Of a DNA stretch of 62,196 bases, positions 43,690 to 52,260 are shown piece by piece. Position numbers and translations under genes: made by a program. Positions within the stretch are counted from its first letter, which is position 1, and every line of letters begins with the position of its first letter. This DNA is from Bacteroidales bacterium. Its GTDB lineage: Bacteria > Bacteroidota > Bacteroidia > Bacteroidales > JAADJA01. The notes beneath the pieces were generated by a model. That model did not search any database. It was not told the origin of the DNA and saw only the letters and a program-made list of their open reading frames with translations. The DNA is taken from positions 1 to 62,196 of the forward strand of contig JAFGBL010000311.1 in the NCBI GenBank assembly GCA_016933115.1. The letters are read 5' to 3'.

Positions 43690-44535
43690 TTAAGAAAATA
43701 ATATAATATTATCGATCAATCTGACATTCCCCAAATAAACAGCAATACACGCTATCGCAGTGCGGCTGTCGGCCCAGGTCCGAATCGATTTCAGCGTATA
43801 CATGTCCACAATTTCAAAATATTCAAGTTTCATATTTTTATGTTTCCTGAACTGATCGTGAACGAAATCCTTAAGTTCGCTTATGGTTGCATAACCCGAC
43901 TGAACTTTGACCAATTTAAGGGTTTCATAAATTATGGGTGCAATTTTCCGTTCGGATTTTGATAACAATTGATTCCGGGAACTCATTGCCAGCCCATCTT
44001 TTTCCCTTACGGTTGTACAAGGTACAATTTCAACAGGTATTTCATAATCTTTGGTCAATTGATGGATAATTACGAGTTGCTGGTAATCCTTCATCCCGAA
44101 ATAAGCACGGTGGGGTGTTACAATTTCAAATAGTTTTTTAACAACCACGGCTACTCCATTAAAATGACCCGGACGGAAAGCACCTTCCATCACCTTATCC
44201 AAATCACCAAAATCGAATATTGTATTGTCGGGTTCCGGATACATTTCCTCAACCGAAGGATGAAACAACAGGTCGCATTTTGCTTCAACAAGTTTTTTAA
44301 TATCTTTTTCTATTTCGCGCGGGTAGTTTTTCAGGTCATTGGGATTATTGAACTGTATGGGATTAACGAAAATACTGCACACAATAAAATTATTTTCCTT
44401 GCGGGCCTCCCTGATAAGTGTTATGTGGCCATCGTGTAAAGCGCCCATGGTTGGGACAAAACCGACCGTTTTACCCTGAATTTTGATGGAATTGATGAGG
44501 TCGCGGGTTTCGCTGATGGTGTTTACTGTTTTCAT
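43690..44535 (-). CDS. panC: Pantothenate synthetase
   Basis: PanC joins pantoate and beta-alanine using ATP. The 281-residue protein has FVPTMGALHDGHITL (HxGH motif), SIFVNPIQF, the FRPGHFNGVAVVV loop, YFGMKDYQQL and the KMSKS-like region MSSRN. It is the first gene of the panC-panD-flippase-rfaE2-radA operon on the minus strand. Confidence 0.97.
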   Translation of the reverse strand: MKTVNTISETRDLINSIKIQGKTVGFVPTMGALHDGHITLIREARKENNFIVCSIFVNPIQFNNPNDLKNYPREIEKDIKKLVEAKCDLLFHPSVEEMYPEPDNTIFDFGDLDKVMEGAFRPGHFNGVAVVVKKLFEIVTPHRAYFGMKDYQQLVIIHQLTKDYEIPVEIVPCTTVREKDGLAMSSRNQLLSKSERKIAPIIYETLKLVKVQSGYATISELKDFVHDQFRKHKNMKLEYFEIVDMYTLKSIRTWADSRTAIACIAVYLGNVRLIDNIILFS

Positions 44536-44570
44536 AATTCAAAAATTCCAAATCAACTAACCATAAAAAA

Positions 44571-45086
44571 TCATTTTTGTTCCAGAATCTTAAGAATATC
44601 TTTTTCAATTGTAACTTGAGGGGTTTCGATAATCCTACCAATTTCACGGCCATTTTGGTAAAAAATAAATGTAGGTACTTTTTCAATCCTCAATTCCTCA
44701 ATATTGTGATTTCCGGCTTGTTTATTTTTATCAACACCAATTACCTGTATCATATCAGAGTTGTAGTTCAGGTTATCCAATATTTTATAAAACCTAGGAA
44801 CCTGTTCCCTGCTATCGCTGCACCATGTACCCAGAACAATGGTGACAGAGGTCATGTATATTTCAGGTTCCACTTTTTTCAGGATACGCTGATCGGGGTC
44901 GTATTGGCTGTATTCTTGCTTAAAAGCTGCATTAAAAAGGGAATCATTTTGTAGATGCATTCGATCGGTTTGTCCGGTGATAAAATTTGCCGTTTCGGAT
45001 TTTCCTTGTTGATCTTCGTTTTGTGATAAAAGAGTTCCCGAAAATAAAGCCATTATAAATAATAAGGAAAGTTCTTTTTTTACCAT
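44571..45086 (-). CDS. Exported thioredoxin-fold protein with a CxxS active site
   Basis: The chosen ATG at 45086 gives 171 residues and places a signal peptide (VKKELSLLFIMALFSGTLLSQN) at the N-terminus; an upstream ATG at 45128 would bury it. A helical stretch (about 25-75) precedes a thioredoxin fold (about 80-170) with the active-site segment GTWCSDSREQVPRF. The second cysteine of CxxC is Ser, so the protein cannot cycle as an ordinary disulfide reductase; CxxS proteins usually act as isomerases or trap mixed disulfides. The cis-proline motif KVPTFIFY is intact. Related 'WCSDSRE' proteins occur across Bacteroidota. Confidence 0.85.
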   Translation of the reverse strand: MVKKELSLLFIMALFSGTLLSQNEDQQGKSETANFITGQTDRMHLQNDSLFNAAFKQEYSQYDPDQRILKKVEPEIYMTSVTIVLGTWCSDSREQVPRFYKILDNLNYNSDMIQVIGVDKNKQAGNHNIEELRIEKVPTFIFYQNGREIGRIIETPQVTIEKDILKILEQK

Positions 45087-45179
45087 ATCAGATATATTTA
45101 AAACACTCCCGGCAATGATCGCAAACATGGTTGAAATTTTATTACAATTTCAAGATTTTTTATAAAAATGAGCCATTGG

Positions 45180-45524
45180 TTATCTGAATTCGATCAGGAT
45201 TTCGTTTTTCGTCACTCTTGCTCCTTCCTTCACATTCACCTCCTTGATCGTTCCGTTTATAGGTGAAAGAATGTCATTTTTCATCTTCATGGCTTCCAAT
45301 ATCAGCATTTTCTCACCTTCTTTTACCCGCTTACCTTTTTTAACATATATTTTTTTAATTGTTCCGGGTATAAAGGCTGTAACTTTTTTGATATCCTGTC
45401 GGACGTACGGTTTCTTCTCAACATATTTTTTCGTCAGCAATGTCCGATACTTAATGTTTTCAATCAAAAGTGATTTGAACGACAATTTTTTTGTGTTTTG
45501 TTGAACTTCCTTGGTTTCTTCCAT
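45180..45524 (-). CDS. Biotin carboxyl carrier protein (biotin/lipoyl attachment domain)
   Basis: This 114-residue protein ends in a biotinyl domain with the biotin-accepting EAMKM motif (Lys about residue 83) and the mirrored Gly-Thr hairpins (GTIKKIYVKKGKRVKEGE and GTIKEVNVKEGARVTKNE). The first ~45 residues are lysine-rich without a recognised domain and may bind the partner subunit. The carboxyltransferase gene lies 65 bases upstream on the same strand. No biotin carboxylase gene is adjacent, so the pair could belong to a propionyl/methylmalonyl-CoA carboxylase or decarboxylase complex. Confidence 0.92.
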   Translation of the reverse strand: MEETKEVQQNTKKLSFKSLLIENIKYRTLLTKKYVEKKPYVRQDIKKVTAFIPGTIKKIYVKKGKRVKEGEKMLILEAMKMKNDILSPINGTIKEVNVKEGARVTKNEILIEFR

Positions 45525-45589
45525 TACTAAATGTTTTGATTGGTAAATAGAACGAATTCGAAGTAATGTATTTATTAATGTAACGAAGG

Positions 45590-47137
45590 TTAGAATGGAG
45601 GGATCCCATGCTTCTTTTTGGGCATCCGGTCAACCTTCAGGCTGGACACATCAAGCGAATGAACCAAAAAACTCCTGGTTTCTTTGGGTTCGATAACTGC
45701 ATCAATATATCCATAGGCAGCAGCAACATAAGGATTGGCAAATTTGCTCTTGTATTCCTTGATTTTTTGTTTACGCATTTCATCCGGGTTTTCTGCATTT
45801 TTAATCTCATTTCGGAAAATGATATTGGCAGCACCCTCAGGACCCATTACGGCAATTTCGGCAGTTGGCCAGGCGCAAACAAAATCCGCCCTCAAATGGT
45901 GTGAACACATGGCAATGTAGCCTCCACCATATGCTTTCCGCATAATCACTGTGATTTTTGGTACAGTAGCTTCGGAGTATGCATATAAAACTTTGGCACC
46001 ATGCCTGATAACACCTGCATGTTCCTGGTCAATTCCCGGCAAATATCCCGGAAGGTCAACAAGTGTGACCAGTGGAATATTGAAGGCATCACAGTAACGG
46101 ATAAAACGGGCTGCTTTATCCGAAGAGTCTACATCAAGAACTCCTGCCATTACCAATGGTTGATTGGCTATAAATCCAGCTGTTTGTCCGGCTATTCTTG
46201 CAAACCCAATAACGATGTTAGCTGCAAACAGTTCCTGGATCTCAAAAAATTCAGAATCGTCGGTAATTGACCTGATCACATCCCGTACATCATATGGTTG
46301 CCTGGGATCGGCCGGCATAATTTCATCAATGTTAAATTGCCTCGCCCTGGGTGGTTTTTTGGGGAAATTTTCCGCTTTTTTTTCATTGTTCCAGGGGATG
46401 TAACTGAATAGTTCTTTAATCTGGCCAAAACATTCTTCTTCGCTCAAAGCAAAAAAATGTGAATTCCCTGTAATTTCCGAATGAACCCTGGCTCCGCCCA
46501 ATTCTTCCATCGATATCTCTTCACCAAGGACAGTTTTGATCACCTCGGGCCCGGTGATAAACATTTTCGAAACCTTATCTACCACAAATACAAAATCGGT
46601 CAACGCCGGTGAATAAACTGCCCCTCCGGCACAAGGACCAAGGATTACAGAAATTTGAGGAATAACCCCGGATGAAAGTGTATTTCGATAGAAAATTTCG
46701 CCATAACCTGCCAGTGCATTAACCCCTTCCTGAATTCGGGCTCCACCTGAATCGTTTATTCCAATAATGGGTACTTTCATTTTCAAGGCATGATCCATGA
46801 TTTTTATGATCTTCTTGGCATGTGCCCATCCAAGTGACCCACCGGCAACCGTAAAATCCTGTGCATATATACAAACCGGATGGCCGTTGATGGTGCCTGT
46901 TCCGGTAACCACACCGTCACCCGGAAGGTATTTTTTATCCATATCAAAGTCCCGTCCGGCATGCTCTACAAAAAGGTCATTTTCATGAAAAGATTTTGGA
47001 TCAAGTATAGAGAGAATGCGTTCACGTGCAGTTTTTTTACCTATGGCTTTTTGCTTTTCAATGGCCTTTGATCCCCCGCCCTTCACTGCCTCACGCATTC
47101 TTTTTTTGAGATCGGCTGTTTTTTGTTTCAATCCCAT
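45590..47137 (-). CDS. Acyl-CoA carboxylase carboxyltransferase subunit (propionyl-CoA carboxylase beta / MmdA type)
   Basis: This 515-residue carboxyltransferase has two crotonase-like halves. The N-half contains ARERILSILDP, GTINGHPVCIYAQDFTVAGGSLG and the oxyanion loop GINDSGGARIQEG. The C-half contains FNIPLVTLVDLPGYLPG, AYGGGYIAM and AEIAVMGPEGAA. It transfers a carboxyl group between biotin and an acyl-CoA, most likely propionyl/methylmalonyl-CoA. In Bacteroidota such genes serve either propionyl-CoA carboxylase or methylmalonyl-CoA decarboxylase in propionate formation; sequence alone does not decide. It has its own promoter and a leader of about 120 bases. Confidence 0.94.
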   Translation of the reverse strand: MGLKQKTADLKKRMREAVKGGGSKAIEKQKAIGKKTARERILSILDPKSFHENDLFVEHAGRDFDMDKKYLPGDGVVTGTGTINGHPVCIYAQDFTVAGGSLGWAHAKKIIKIMDHALKMKVPIIGINDSGGARIQEGVNALAGYGEIFYRNTLSSGVIPQISVILGPCAGGAVYSPALTDFVFVVDKVSKMFITGPEVIKTVLGEEISMEELGGARVHSEITGNSHFFALSEEECFGQIKELFSYIPWNNEKKAENFPKKPPRARQFNIDEIMPADPRQPYDVRDVIRSITDDSEFFEIQELFAANIVIGFARIAGQTAGFIANQPLVMAGVLDVDSSDKAARFIRYCDAFNIPLVTLVDLPGYLPGIDQEHAGVIRHGAKVLYAYSEATVPKITVIMRKAYGGGYIAMCSHHLRADFVCAWPTAEIAVMGPEGAANIIFRNEIKNAENPDEMRKQKIKEYKSKFANPYVAAAYGYIDAVIEPKETRSFLVHSLDVSSLKVDRMPKKKHGIPPF

Positions 47138-47266
47138 AACTAATAGTTTGATGAATAACCTTGATTATTCCGACCTGAGGCTTAACTTACCAAACAATTT
47201 TTTCGAGCCATAGCTTTAAGTCCAAATAAGCCTTCTTCTAAAAAGTAAAATCTCTCCAAGGTTATG

Positions 47267-47298
47267 CAAAATTAATTTAAATAAATATAAAATACAAA
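47267..47298 (-). promoter_or_regulatory. Bacteroidota-type promoter of the carboxyltransferase operon
   Basis: On the minus strand TTTG (47298-47295), a 20-base spacer and TAATTTTG (47274-47267) match the consensus exactly. Confidence 0.62.
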
Positions 47299-47327
47299 AG
47301 AGAGTTTTGAACACAGATTAACTCTCT
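47299..47327. promoter_or_regulatory. Inverted repeat adjoining the -33 element
   Basis: AGAGAGTT (47299-47306) and AACTCTCT (47320-47327) are perfect inverted arms separated by 13 bases. They abut the -33 box of the carboxyltransferase promoter on its upstream side and lie between divergent genes. This is a reasonable spot for a dimeric regulator, but the binding protein is unknown. Confidence 0.4.
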
Positions 47328-47477
47328 GTGAATATATATTTTAGAAATTTAACTTTCATTTAATAGCTGTTAAATCATTTTTTAAAGCAGCACGCAAATA
47401 TAAAAAATATTAAAGATGTCGATATTCAGATTCAGATTTCCGTGTTAATGTTTAAATTTGAATTTAAAATATGCTAT

Positions 47478-47831
47478 ATGAATATTGAAGAATTCCGGAA
47501 TTACTGCCTTTCCAAAAAAGGTGTCGCCGAAGATTTGCCATTTGACGAAACTACCCTTGTTTACAAGGTGAAGGGAAAAATGTTCGCTTTAACCGATACG
47601 GAATCAACTTTCAGCATTAACCTGAAGTGCAACCCTGAAAAGGCAATTGAACTCCGTGAAAAGTTCATCGCTGTACAGCCCGGTTACCATATGAATAAAA
47701 AGCACTGGAATACGGTTTACATCGACGGTTCCGTTGAAGATCGCTTGTTATATGAATGGATCGATCATTCGTACGAACTTGTAGTCAATTCACTCAGCAA
47801 TAAACTGAAATCGGAACTGAATTCCCTATGA
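47478..47831 (+). CDS. MmcQ/YjbR family protein
   Basis: This 117-residue protein of the MmcQ/YjbR fold (CyaY-like alpha/beta, often annotated as DNA-binding) shows MNIEEFRNYCLSKKG, LPFDETTLVYKVKGKMFAL, LKCNPEKAIELRE, PGYHMNKKHWNTV and the C-terminal DHSYELVVNSL, all of which are family hallmarks. The ATG at 47478 begins at the conserved N-terminus; the frame upstream overlaps a TAAATTTG -7-like element (47453-47460). Its cellular role is not known. It is monocistronic and divergent from the carboxyltransferase operon. Confidence 0.9.
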   Translation: MNIEEFRNYCLSKKGVAEDLPFDETTLVYKVKGKMFALTDTESTFSINLKCNPEKAIELREKFIAVQPGYHMNKKHWNTVYIDGSVEDRLLYEWIDHSYELVVNSLSNKLKSELNSL

Positions 47832-47900
47832 ACTCATCTTTCATGGTTTGTTCCTCAATTTTATTTGACAGAATGCTCAACCAGGATCCATTGATTCCTG

Positions 47901-48164
47901 TCAGGAATTAGATTCGGAAGCTTTGGAGGTTTTTTTCCCACTGAACATATCGAATACCAGGTACCCGAATGCCGCTCCCCATGCCGCACTCATCCATGGG
48001 TTGGAAGTAATGGCGCAGGTTCCTGAAACACAACCGACTTTTGCATAATAAATGTATCCCCCGACAGCCCCAAGGATCAATCCGATCAATGAGATTAAAG
48101 GAATTATTCCCAGTACCTTTTTATTCAAGGGTTTTATTTTTTTGTCCTCTTTATTTTCCATCAA
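47901..48164 (-). CDS. DUF6132 family small membrane protein
   Basis: This 87-residue protein has two transmembrane helices (about 18-40 and 60-75) flanking a loop with two cysteines in the family pattern GCVSGTCAITSNPW. The basic start and the Ser/Lys-rich end are probably cytoplasmic. The family co-occurs with thioredoxins, as here, where a membrane-anchored thioredoxin gene ends six bases upstream. A redox or membrane role is suggested by context only. Confidence 0.82.
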   Translation of the reverse strand: MMENKEDKKIKPLNKKVLGIIPLISLIGLILGAVGGYIYYAKVGCVSGTCAITSNPWMSAAWGAAFGYLVFDMFSGKKTSKASESNS

Positions 48165-48170
48165 TAAAAA

Positions 48171-48602
48171 TTAAATATACGATTTGAGTGCCTTTACCAG
48201 GGCATGTTTTGGTTTAACTCCGACAAATCTTTCCACCAGCCTACCATTTTGAAAAATCAACAGGGTAGGAATGTTTTGAATGCCAAATTTCCTGGCTGTT
48301 TCAGGATTCTGATCCATATCCATTTTGCAGATATTTGCCTGATCGCCCATTTCATCCGCAATTTCATCAACAATGGGCCCCTGGATTTTACAAGGACCAC
48401 ACCAGGCAGCCCAAAAGTCAACCAGTGAAACTCCATTCCCCACAGTGGAGGAGAAATTTTTATCCGACAATATCCTGATGTTTTCAGAAGGCGGTTTATT
48501 CATCCTTTTTCGGGTACGGATGAAGGTGAACATAATATAACCAACAAAAATAGCAGCAATGACAAATGTTACCGTACTTCCGGTATCGGCCTGGTAGATC
48601 AT
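48171..48602 (-). CDS. Membrane-anchored thioredoxin
   Basis: This is a 143-residue protein. An N-terminal transmembrane helix (about 8-28) and a basic stretch (RTRKRMNKPP) come first. A complete thioredoxin domain (about 40-143) follows with the active site AAWCGPCK, the cis-Pro segment NIPTLLIF and VGVKPKHAL. The positive charges after the helix suggest that the domain faces the cytoplasm. It lies two bases after the next thioredoxin gene in an operon with mutS2 and the DUF6132 gene. Confidence 0.92.
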   Translation of the reverse strand: MIYQADTGSTVTFVIAAIFVGYIMFTFIRTRKRMNKPPSENIRILSDKNFSSTVGNGVSLVDFWAAWCGPCKIQGPIVDEIADEMGDQANICKMDMDQNPETARKFGIQNIPTLLIFQNGRLVERFVGVKPKHALVKALKSYI

Positions 48603-48603
48603 A

Positions 48604-48930
48604 TTAAATATGTTTTTTAATAATATTCAAAATCTTCTCCTTGGGTTGAACACCCACAAAATGGTGAACCTTTTTACCATTTTTAAATAATATCATGGTC
48701 GGGATGTTCATGATCCCGTATTTTGTGGCCAGTGTGTGGTTATCATCCACATTCACCTTTCCTACCAGTGCCTGCCCGTTCAGCTCCTTTGCCACTTCTT
48801 CCAGAATAGGATCTTGAGCTTTACAAGGGGCACACCAATCGGCCCAGAAATCAACAAGGATCAGTGATTGACTCACCACCTTGTCGAAGTTGGGATAGTT
48901 CAGATGTATAGGTTTCGACGTATCAACCAT
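48604..48930 (-). CDS. trxA: Thioredoxin
   Basis: This is a small cytoplasmic disulfide reductase of 108 residues from the ATG at 48930. The frame is open to 48981, but those codons lie before the conserved start. It has the active site DWCAPCK (Ala in place of the usual Gly), MNIPTMILF with the cis-proline, and a normal thioredoxin length. It lies directly downstream of mutS2 and upstream of the membrane-anchored thioredoxin. Confidence 0.93.
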   Translation of the reverse strand: MVDTSKPIHLNYPNFDKVVSQSLILVDFWADWCAPCKAQDPILEEVAKELNGQALVGKVNVDDNHTLATKYGIMNIPTMILFKNGKKVHHFVGVQPKEKILNIIKKHI

Positions 48931-48985
48931 TATTTTCTTACTTGAAATTGAGAGGGCAAAAGTAAACAAATTTAATACCATTTTA

Positions 48986-51424
48986 TCACTTAAGTATCAC
49001 TATTGTGATCCCATGCCCGCCCTGTTCGATGTGCTCGTCCTTGAATTGTTTGATTTCGGGTATACTGCGGAGGTATTCGTGAATCAGGTTACGTAATATG
49101 CCATAGCCCTTGCCATGCAGTATTCGGACTTCACGGATGTTGAGCAAAATGGCATCATCGATGTATTGCCTTACCATCTCAAGGGCCTCATCCCCACGAT
49201 TGCCCCTGACATCCAATTGAAGCTTAAAATTTGACAGTTTGTCATTCATGTCATCCAAAATACCGGAGTAGCTGGTCTTATGTTTACGTGAAAGTGGTTT
49301 AATTGCGTTATCCGGTATTTTTTCAACTTTTGAAAGCAGCGTTCTGAATGTGATGGAATTAAAGGCAATTACCACTTCATCATCGATGATGGAGGTGATT
49401 TCACCCTGTATATTTTGATCGGGAACCTTGACCAGGTCACCTACTTTTAATTTCTCATCCTGCTTTTCGGATTTCGCAGTTTCATCAGGTTTGGCAGATT
49501 TCGAAGGGGATGGTTTTACTTTTTTCTTTGGTTCTATTGTATGGCTGATCTCCTTCGCCTTTTCTTCCACTTTTCTGCGGAGTTCTTTGGTGCGAGCCTT
49601 ATCAGCCTGCGATTCCCTGATATCTTTGATGGTCTTTTCAATCAACCGGTTCGAGGATTGTATCAAATTCAAAGCCTCCTGACGTGCTTTGGCAATAATT
49701 TCCTCCTTTCCGGTTTCCAGTTCACCGGAAAGCTTTTCATATTTATCGATCATTTCACTCAGGAACGAATCGGCCAACCGAAGTTCCTCTTCTCTTTTCT
49801 GCAGTTCTCGTTTCTCGATATCGAGTTGTTGTAATTGTTGTTCAAAATCAAGTTGCTTTTTGCCGGTTTTTTTCTCCGCGAGATTCAGTATTTTACTGGG
49901 GAAACCGATTTTCCGTGCGATCTCAAAGGCAAAACTGCTTCCAGGTTGGCCGATCTTCAGTTCATAAAGCGGTTCAATTTTTTCGGTATCAAAAAGCATA
50001 GCCCCATTGATAATGCCGTTACCTTCCCTTGCCAGTACTTTTAAATTGGCATAGTGGGTAGTGATAACACCAAACACTTTTTTCTGGTTGAGATTATCCA
50101 AAATAGCCTCTGCTATGGCACCACCCAGTTGCGGTTCGGTTCCTGTGCCAAATTCATCGATAAAAAATATAGACCGTTTATTGCTGTTCAACACGAAATT
50201 TTTCATGTTAAGCAAATGGGAACTGTAAGTGCTGAGGTCATTCTCAAGCGATTGCTCATCTCCGATGTCGATGAACATGTCGGTAAAAATGCCTGCTTCA
50301 GAATCTTCCTTTACCGGGATCAACAAGCCGCATTGCAACATATATTGCAAAAGTGCAACCGTTTTCAGGCAAACCGATTTCCCACCGGCATTGGGCCCGG
50401 AAATCACCAGAATCCGATTTTCATCATTCAGGCTAATATCTAAAGGAACAACTTTTTTATTGAGTTTCTGATGATGGAGGTAAAGCAAGGGGTGCATTGC
50501 TTTCTTCCAGTTGATCAAGGATTTATCGTTAAGAACCGGTTTTACTGCCTTGATCTGATGGGCAAGTTTGGCTTTGGCCCTGATGAAATCGATCAGGCCT
50601 ATGAATCGGTAGGCTTCTATAAGACCTGGGATGTATGGCCTTACAAAAGCTGAAAAATTTTTGAGAATTTGGATCATTTCTCTACGCTCGGCATTTTGTA
50701 ATTCCCTGATCTCATTGTTTAATTCCAATACTTCTCCCGGTTCAATAAACACCGTTTGACCCGTGGCCGATTCATCCAGAATAAATCCTTTGATTTTGCG
50801 CTTGTGGGTCGCTGGTATGGGTATTACAGGCCTTCCATCGCGGATGCTGACCTCCACGTCAGAAGCTACCCAGCCCGATTGTTTGGCCGCTTTCAGGGCC
50901 TGGTTTATTTTTCGGTCGACAGCACTGAGCTTGCTCTGAATCTTTTTGCGAATTTCTTTAAGCTTCTCTGAAGCGTTATCCCGTATTTGTCCCTTTTCAT
51001 CCACCAGTCTGTCAATTGTTTTTGGAATCGAAGGGTCAACTTGAATTTGATCGATTATCGACTTCAGGTTGTAAATTTTGGATGCTTCCGCTACGGAAAA
51101 ATAGGAAACAACATCCAGGATGGTCGATAAAGACGATTTCAGGTCGAAAAGCTTATCCAACTCTATGTAACTTCCTTCGATCTTTATTCGATGCAGTTCC
51201 GGTGTCAGGTCAAAATAATCCTGTGAGGGGAAATCCGGTTTATCGAGCAACAACTGCCTGAATTCCTCGGTTTGATCCAATAGTTTCTTCAGTTGTTCAA
51301 AATCCGTAACAAACCTGATCTTTTCCGCATAGCCGGCGCCTTGTTCGCTCAGGCAGTTTTTACTTATCATTTTGCGGATGACATCAAACTCAATCTTTTG
51401 CTCGAAGTTTTTCGGATAGAGCAT
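48986..51424 (-). CDS. mutS2: Endonuclease MutS2
   Basis: MutS2 is a MutS-like ATPase without the mismatch-recognition domain. It restrains recombination and, in some bacteria, acts on stalled ribosomes. The 812-residue protein has a lever/clamp region (about 1-310), the ATPase with Walker A ISGPNAGGKS (about 340) and Walker B IFFIDEFGTGTEP, a long coiled coil (about 530-640, rich in Glu and Lys), a KOW-like segment (KVGDLVKVPDQNIQGEI) and a C-terminal Smr nuclease domain (LDVRGNRGDEAL ... LHGKGYGIL). It heads the mutS2-trxA-thioredoxin-DUF6132 operon. A -7-like TATCTTTG lies at 51487-51480 on the minus strand. Confidence 0.97.
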   Translation of the reverse strand: MLYPKNFEQKIEFDVIRKMISKNCLSEQGAGYAEKIRFVTDFEQLKKLLDQTEEFRQLLLDKPDFPSQDYFDLTPELHRIKIEGSYIELDKLFDLKSSLSTILDVVSYFSVAEASKIYNLKSIIDQIQVDPSIPKTIDRLVDEKGQIRDNASEKLKEIRKKIQSKLSAVDRKINQALKAAKQSGWVASDVEVSIRDGRPVIPIPATHKRKIKGFILDESATGQTVFIEPGEVLELNNEIRELQNAERREMIQILKNFSAFVRPYIPGLIEAYRFIGLIDFIRAKAKLAHQIKAVKPVLNDKSLINWKKAMHPLLYLHHQKLNKKVVPLDISLNDENRILVISGPNAGGKSVCLKTVALLQYMLQCGLLIPVKEDSEAGIFTDMFIDIGDEQSLENDLSTYSSHLLNMKNFVLNSNKRSIFFIDEFGTGTEPQLGGAIAEAILDNLNQKKVFGVITTHYANLKVLAREGNGIINGAMLFDTEKIEPLYELKIGQPGSSFAFEIARKIGFPSKILNLAEKKTGKKQLDFEQQLQQLDIEKRELQKREEELRLADSFLSEMIDKYEKLSGELETGKEEIIAKARQEALNLIQSSNRLIEKTIKDIRESQADKARTKELRRKVEEKAKEISHTIEPKKKVKPSPSKSAKPDETAKSEKQDEKLKVGDLVKVPDQNIQGEITSIIDDEVVIAFNSITFRTLLSKVEKIPDNAIKPLSRKHKTSYSGILDDMNDKLSNFKLQLDVRGNRGDEALEMVRQYIDDAILLNIREVRILHGKGYGILRNLIHEYLRSIPEIKQFKDEHIEQGGHGITIVILK

Positions 51425-51544
51425 GGATTATTGACTAGAATGACTAAAATTAAAAGATTGACTAGAATTATTTTGTTTGCAAAGATATAATTCAAATCAG
51501 AATTATTATACCCTTTTTGTCATTTACGTTAAACTCCGTACCTC

Positions 51545-51678
51545 CGCTCTTTCGGATTTTAATGAAGGCACAGTGAGATAGCTAATCCGAAAGTAAATAA
51601 ACCGGGATTTGAAATCCTGTCACATTTTCGTTGGGATTATCCGGTGAACAGGCAATGGCTCAAATCCGCACGCGCGGA
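51545..51678 (+). repeat. Structured direct repeat, copy 1 (left of hicBA)
   Basis: This ~134-base element is about 88% identical by eye to copy 2 at 52261-52393. It contains a perfect 10-bp inverted pair (CTTTCGGATT 51549-51558 / AATCCGAAAG 51584-51593). A hairpin CGGGATTT/AAATCCTG, a conserved block ending CCGGTGAACAGGCAATGGCT and a final small hairpin (AATCCG/CGGA) follow. Confidence 0.85.
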
Positions 51679-51728
51679 GGCATTCGTGAGCAAGGCACAA
51701 ACAATTGGTTTTTTCAACATTCTGTTAA

Positions 51729-51758
51729 TTGTAATCTAATAGACTTTCGTTATTTTTG
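51729..51758 (+). promoter_or_regulatory. Bacteroidota-type promoter of hicBA
   Basis: TTG (51729-51731), a 19-base spacer and a perfect TAnnTTTG (TATTTTTG, 51751-51758) precede the hicB start at 51774, leaving a leader of only about 10 bases. In HicBA systems the antitoxin usually represses this promoter. Confidence 0.6.
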
Positions 51759-51773
51759 TAAAAAATATGAACA

Positions 51774-51977
51774 ATGTCAGAAATTATTTTTATCGCTGAA
51801 GAATCGTCGGAGGGAGGTTTTGAGGCAAGAGCACTTGGACATTCCATTTATACAGAGGGTGAAACCATAGAAAGTTTAAAACAAAATATTAGGGAGGCCA
51901 TTCAGTGCCATTTTGAAGATGATGCTCCCAAAGTAGTCAGGTTACATTTTATCAAAGAAGAGATATTTGCTGCATGA
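51774..51977 (+). CDS. hicB: HicB-like antitoxin
   Basis: This 67-residue protein has the partial RNase H-like fold of short HicB antitoxins: FIAEESSEGGFEARALGHSIYTEGET, with ESLKQNIREAIQCHF as the conserved helix. Members of this short class have often been mis-annotated as 2-oxoisovalerate dehydrogenase. There is no separate C-terminal DNA-binding domain in so short a protein, so autorepression, if any, is by the small fold itself. The stop codon overlaps the hicA start (ATGA), the classical coupling of toxin-antitoxin pairs. Confidence 0.88.
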   Translation: MSEIIFIAEESSEGGFEARALGHSIYTEGETIESLKQNIREAIQCHFEDDAPKVVRLHFIKEEIFAA

Positions 51978-52216
51978 CAAAACTCCCAAGGAATGTATCC
52001 GGAAAGTCTCTTGTTATTAAACTCAAAAAGCTGGGTTACAAACCCACCCGGCAGGTCGGAAGCCATATACGATTGACAACCGAACAAAATGGGCTTCATC
52101 ATATTACTATCCCGGATCATTCACCAATAAAAATAGGTACTTTATCAGATGTATTGAATGATATTGCTGGTCACTTTAAGATTAGTAAACAAGAATTAGT
52201 GAATCGCCTGTTCTGA
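51974..52216 (+). CDS. hicA: HicA-like mRNA interferase toxin
   Basis: This 80-residue double-stranded-RNA-binding-like toxin of the YcfA/HicA family contains SGKSLVIKLKKLGYKPTRQVGSHIRL, where the His of GSHIRL is the catalytic residue in characterised HicA proteins. ITIPDHSPIKIGTLSDVLNDI follows, then a final helix. It would cleave mRNAs and arrest growth unless bound by HicB. The length is complete and the key His is intact, so the toxin looks functional. The gene ends 44 bases before the second structured repeat. Confidence 0.9.
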   Translation: MTKLPRNVSGKSLVIKLKKLGYKPTRQVGSHIRLTTEQNGLHHITIPDHSPIKIGTLSDVLNDIAGHFKISKQELVNRLF

Positions 52217-52260
52217 TACTTCATGACCATTTTTGTAATTTTTTTCCATTCTGTTACCTT

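Noticed and set aside
45131-45153. AT-rich hairpin TTGAAATT/AATTTCAA followed by T-rich sequence on the plus strand
   Set aside because: It contains almost no G-C pairs and there is no plus-strand gene to terminate; such hairpins are expected by chance in AT-rich gaps.
51428-51470. Short direct repeat TTGACTAGAAT occurring twice upstream of mutS2
   Set aside because: Two 11-base copies in a low-complexity leader are too little to support a regulatory site.
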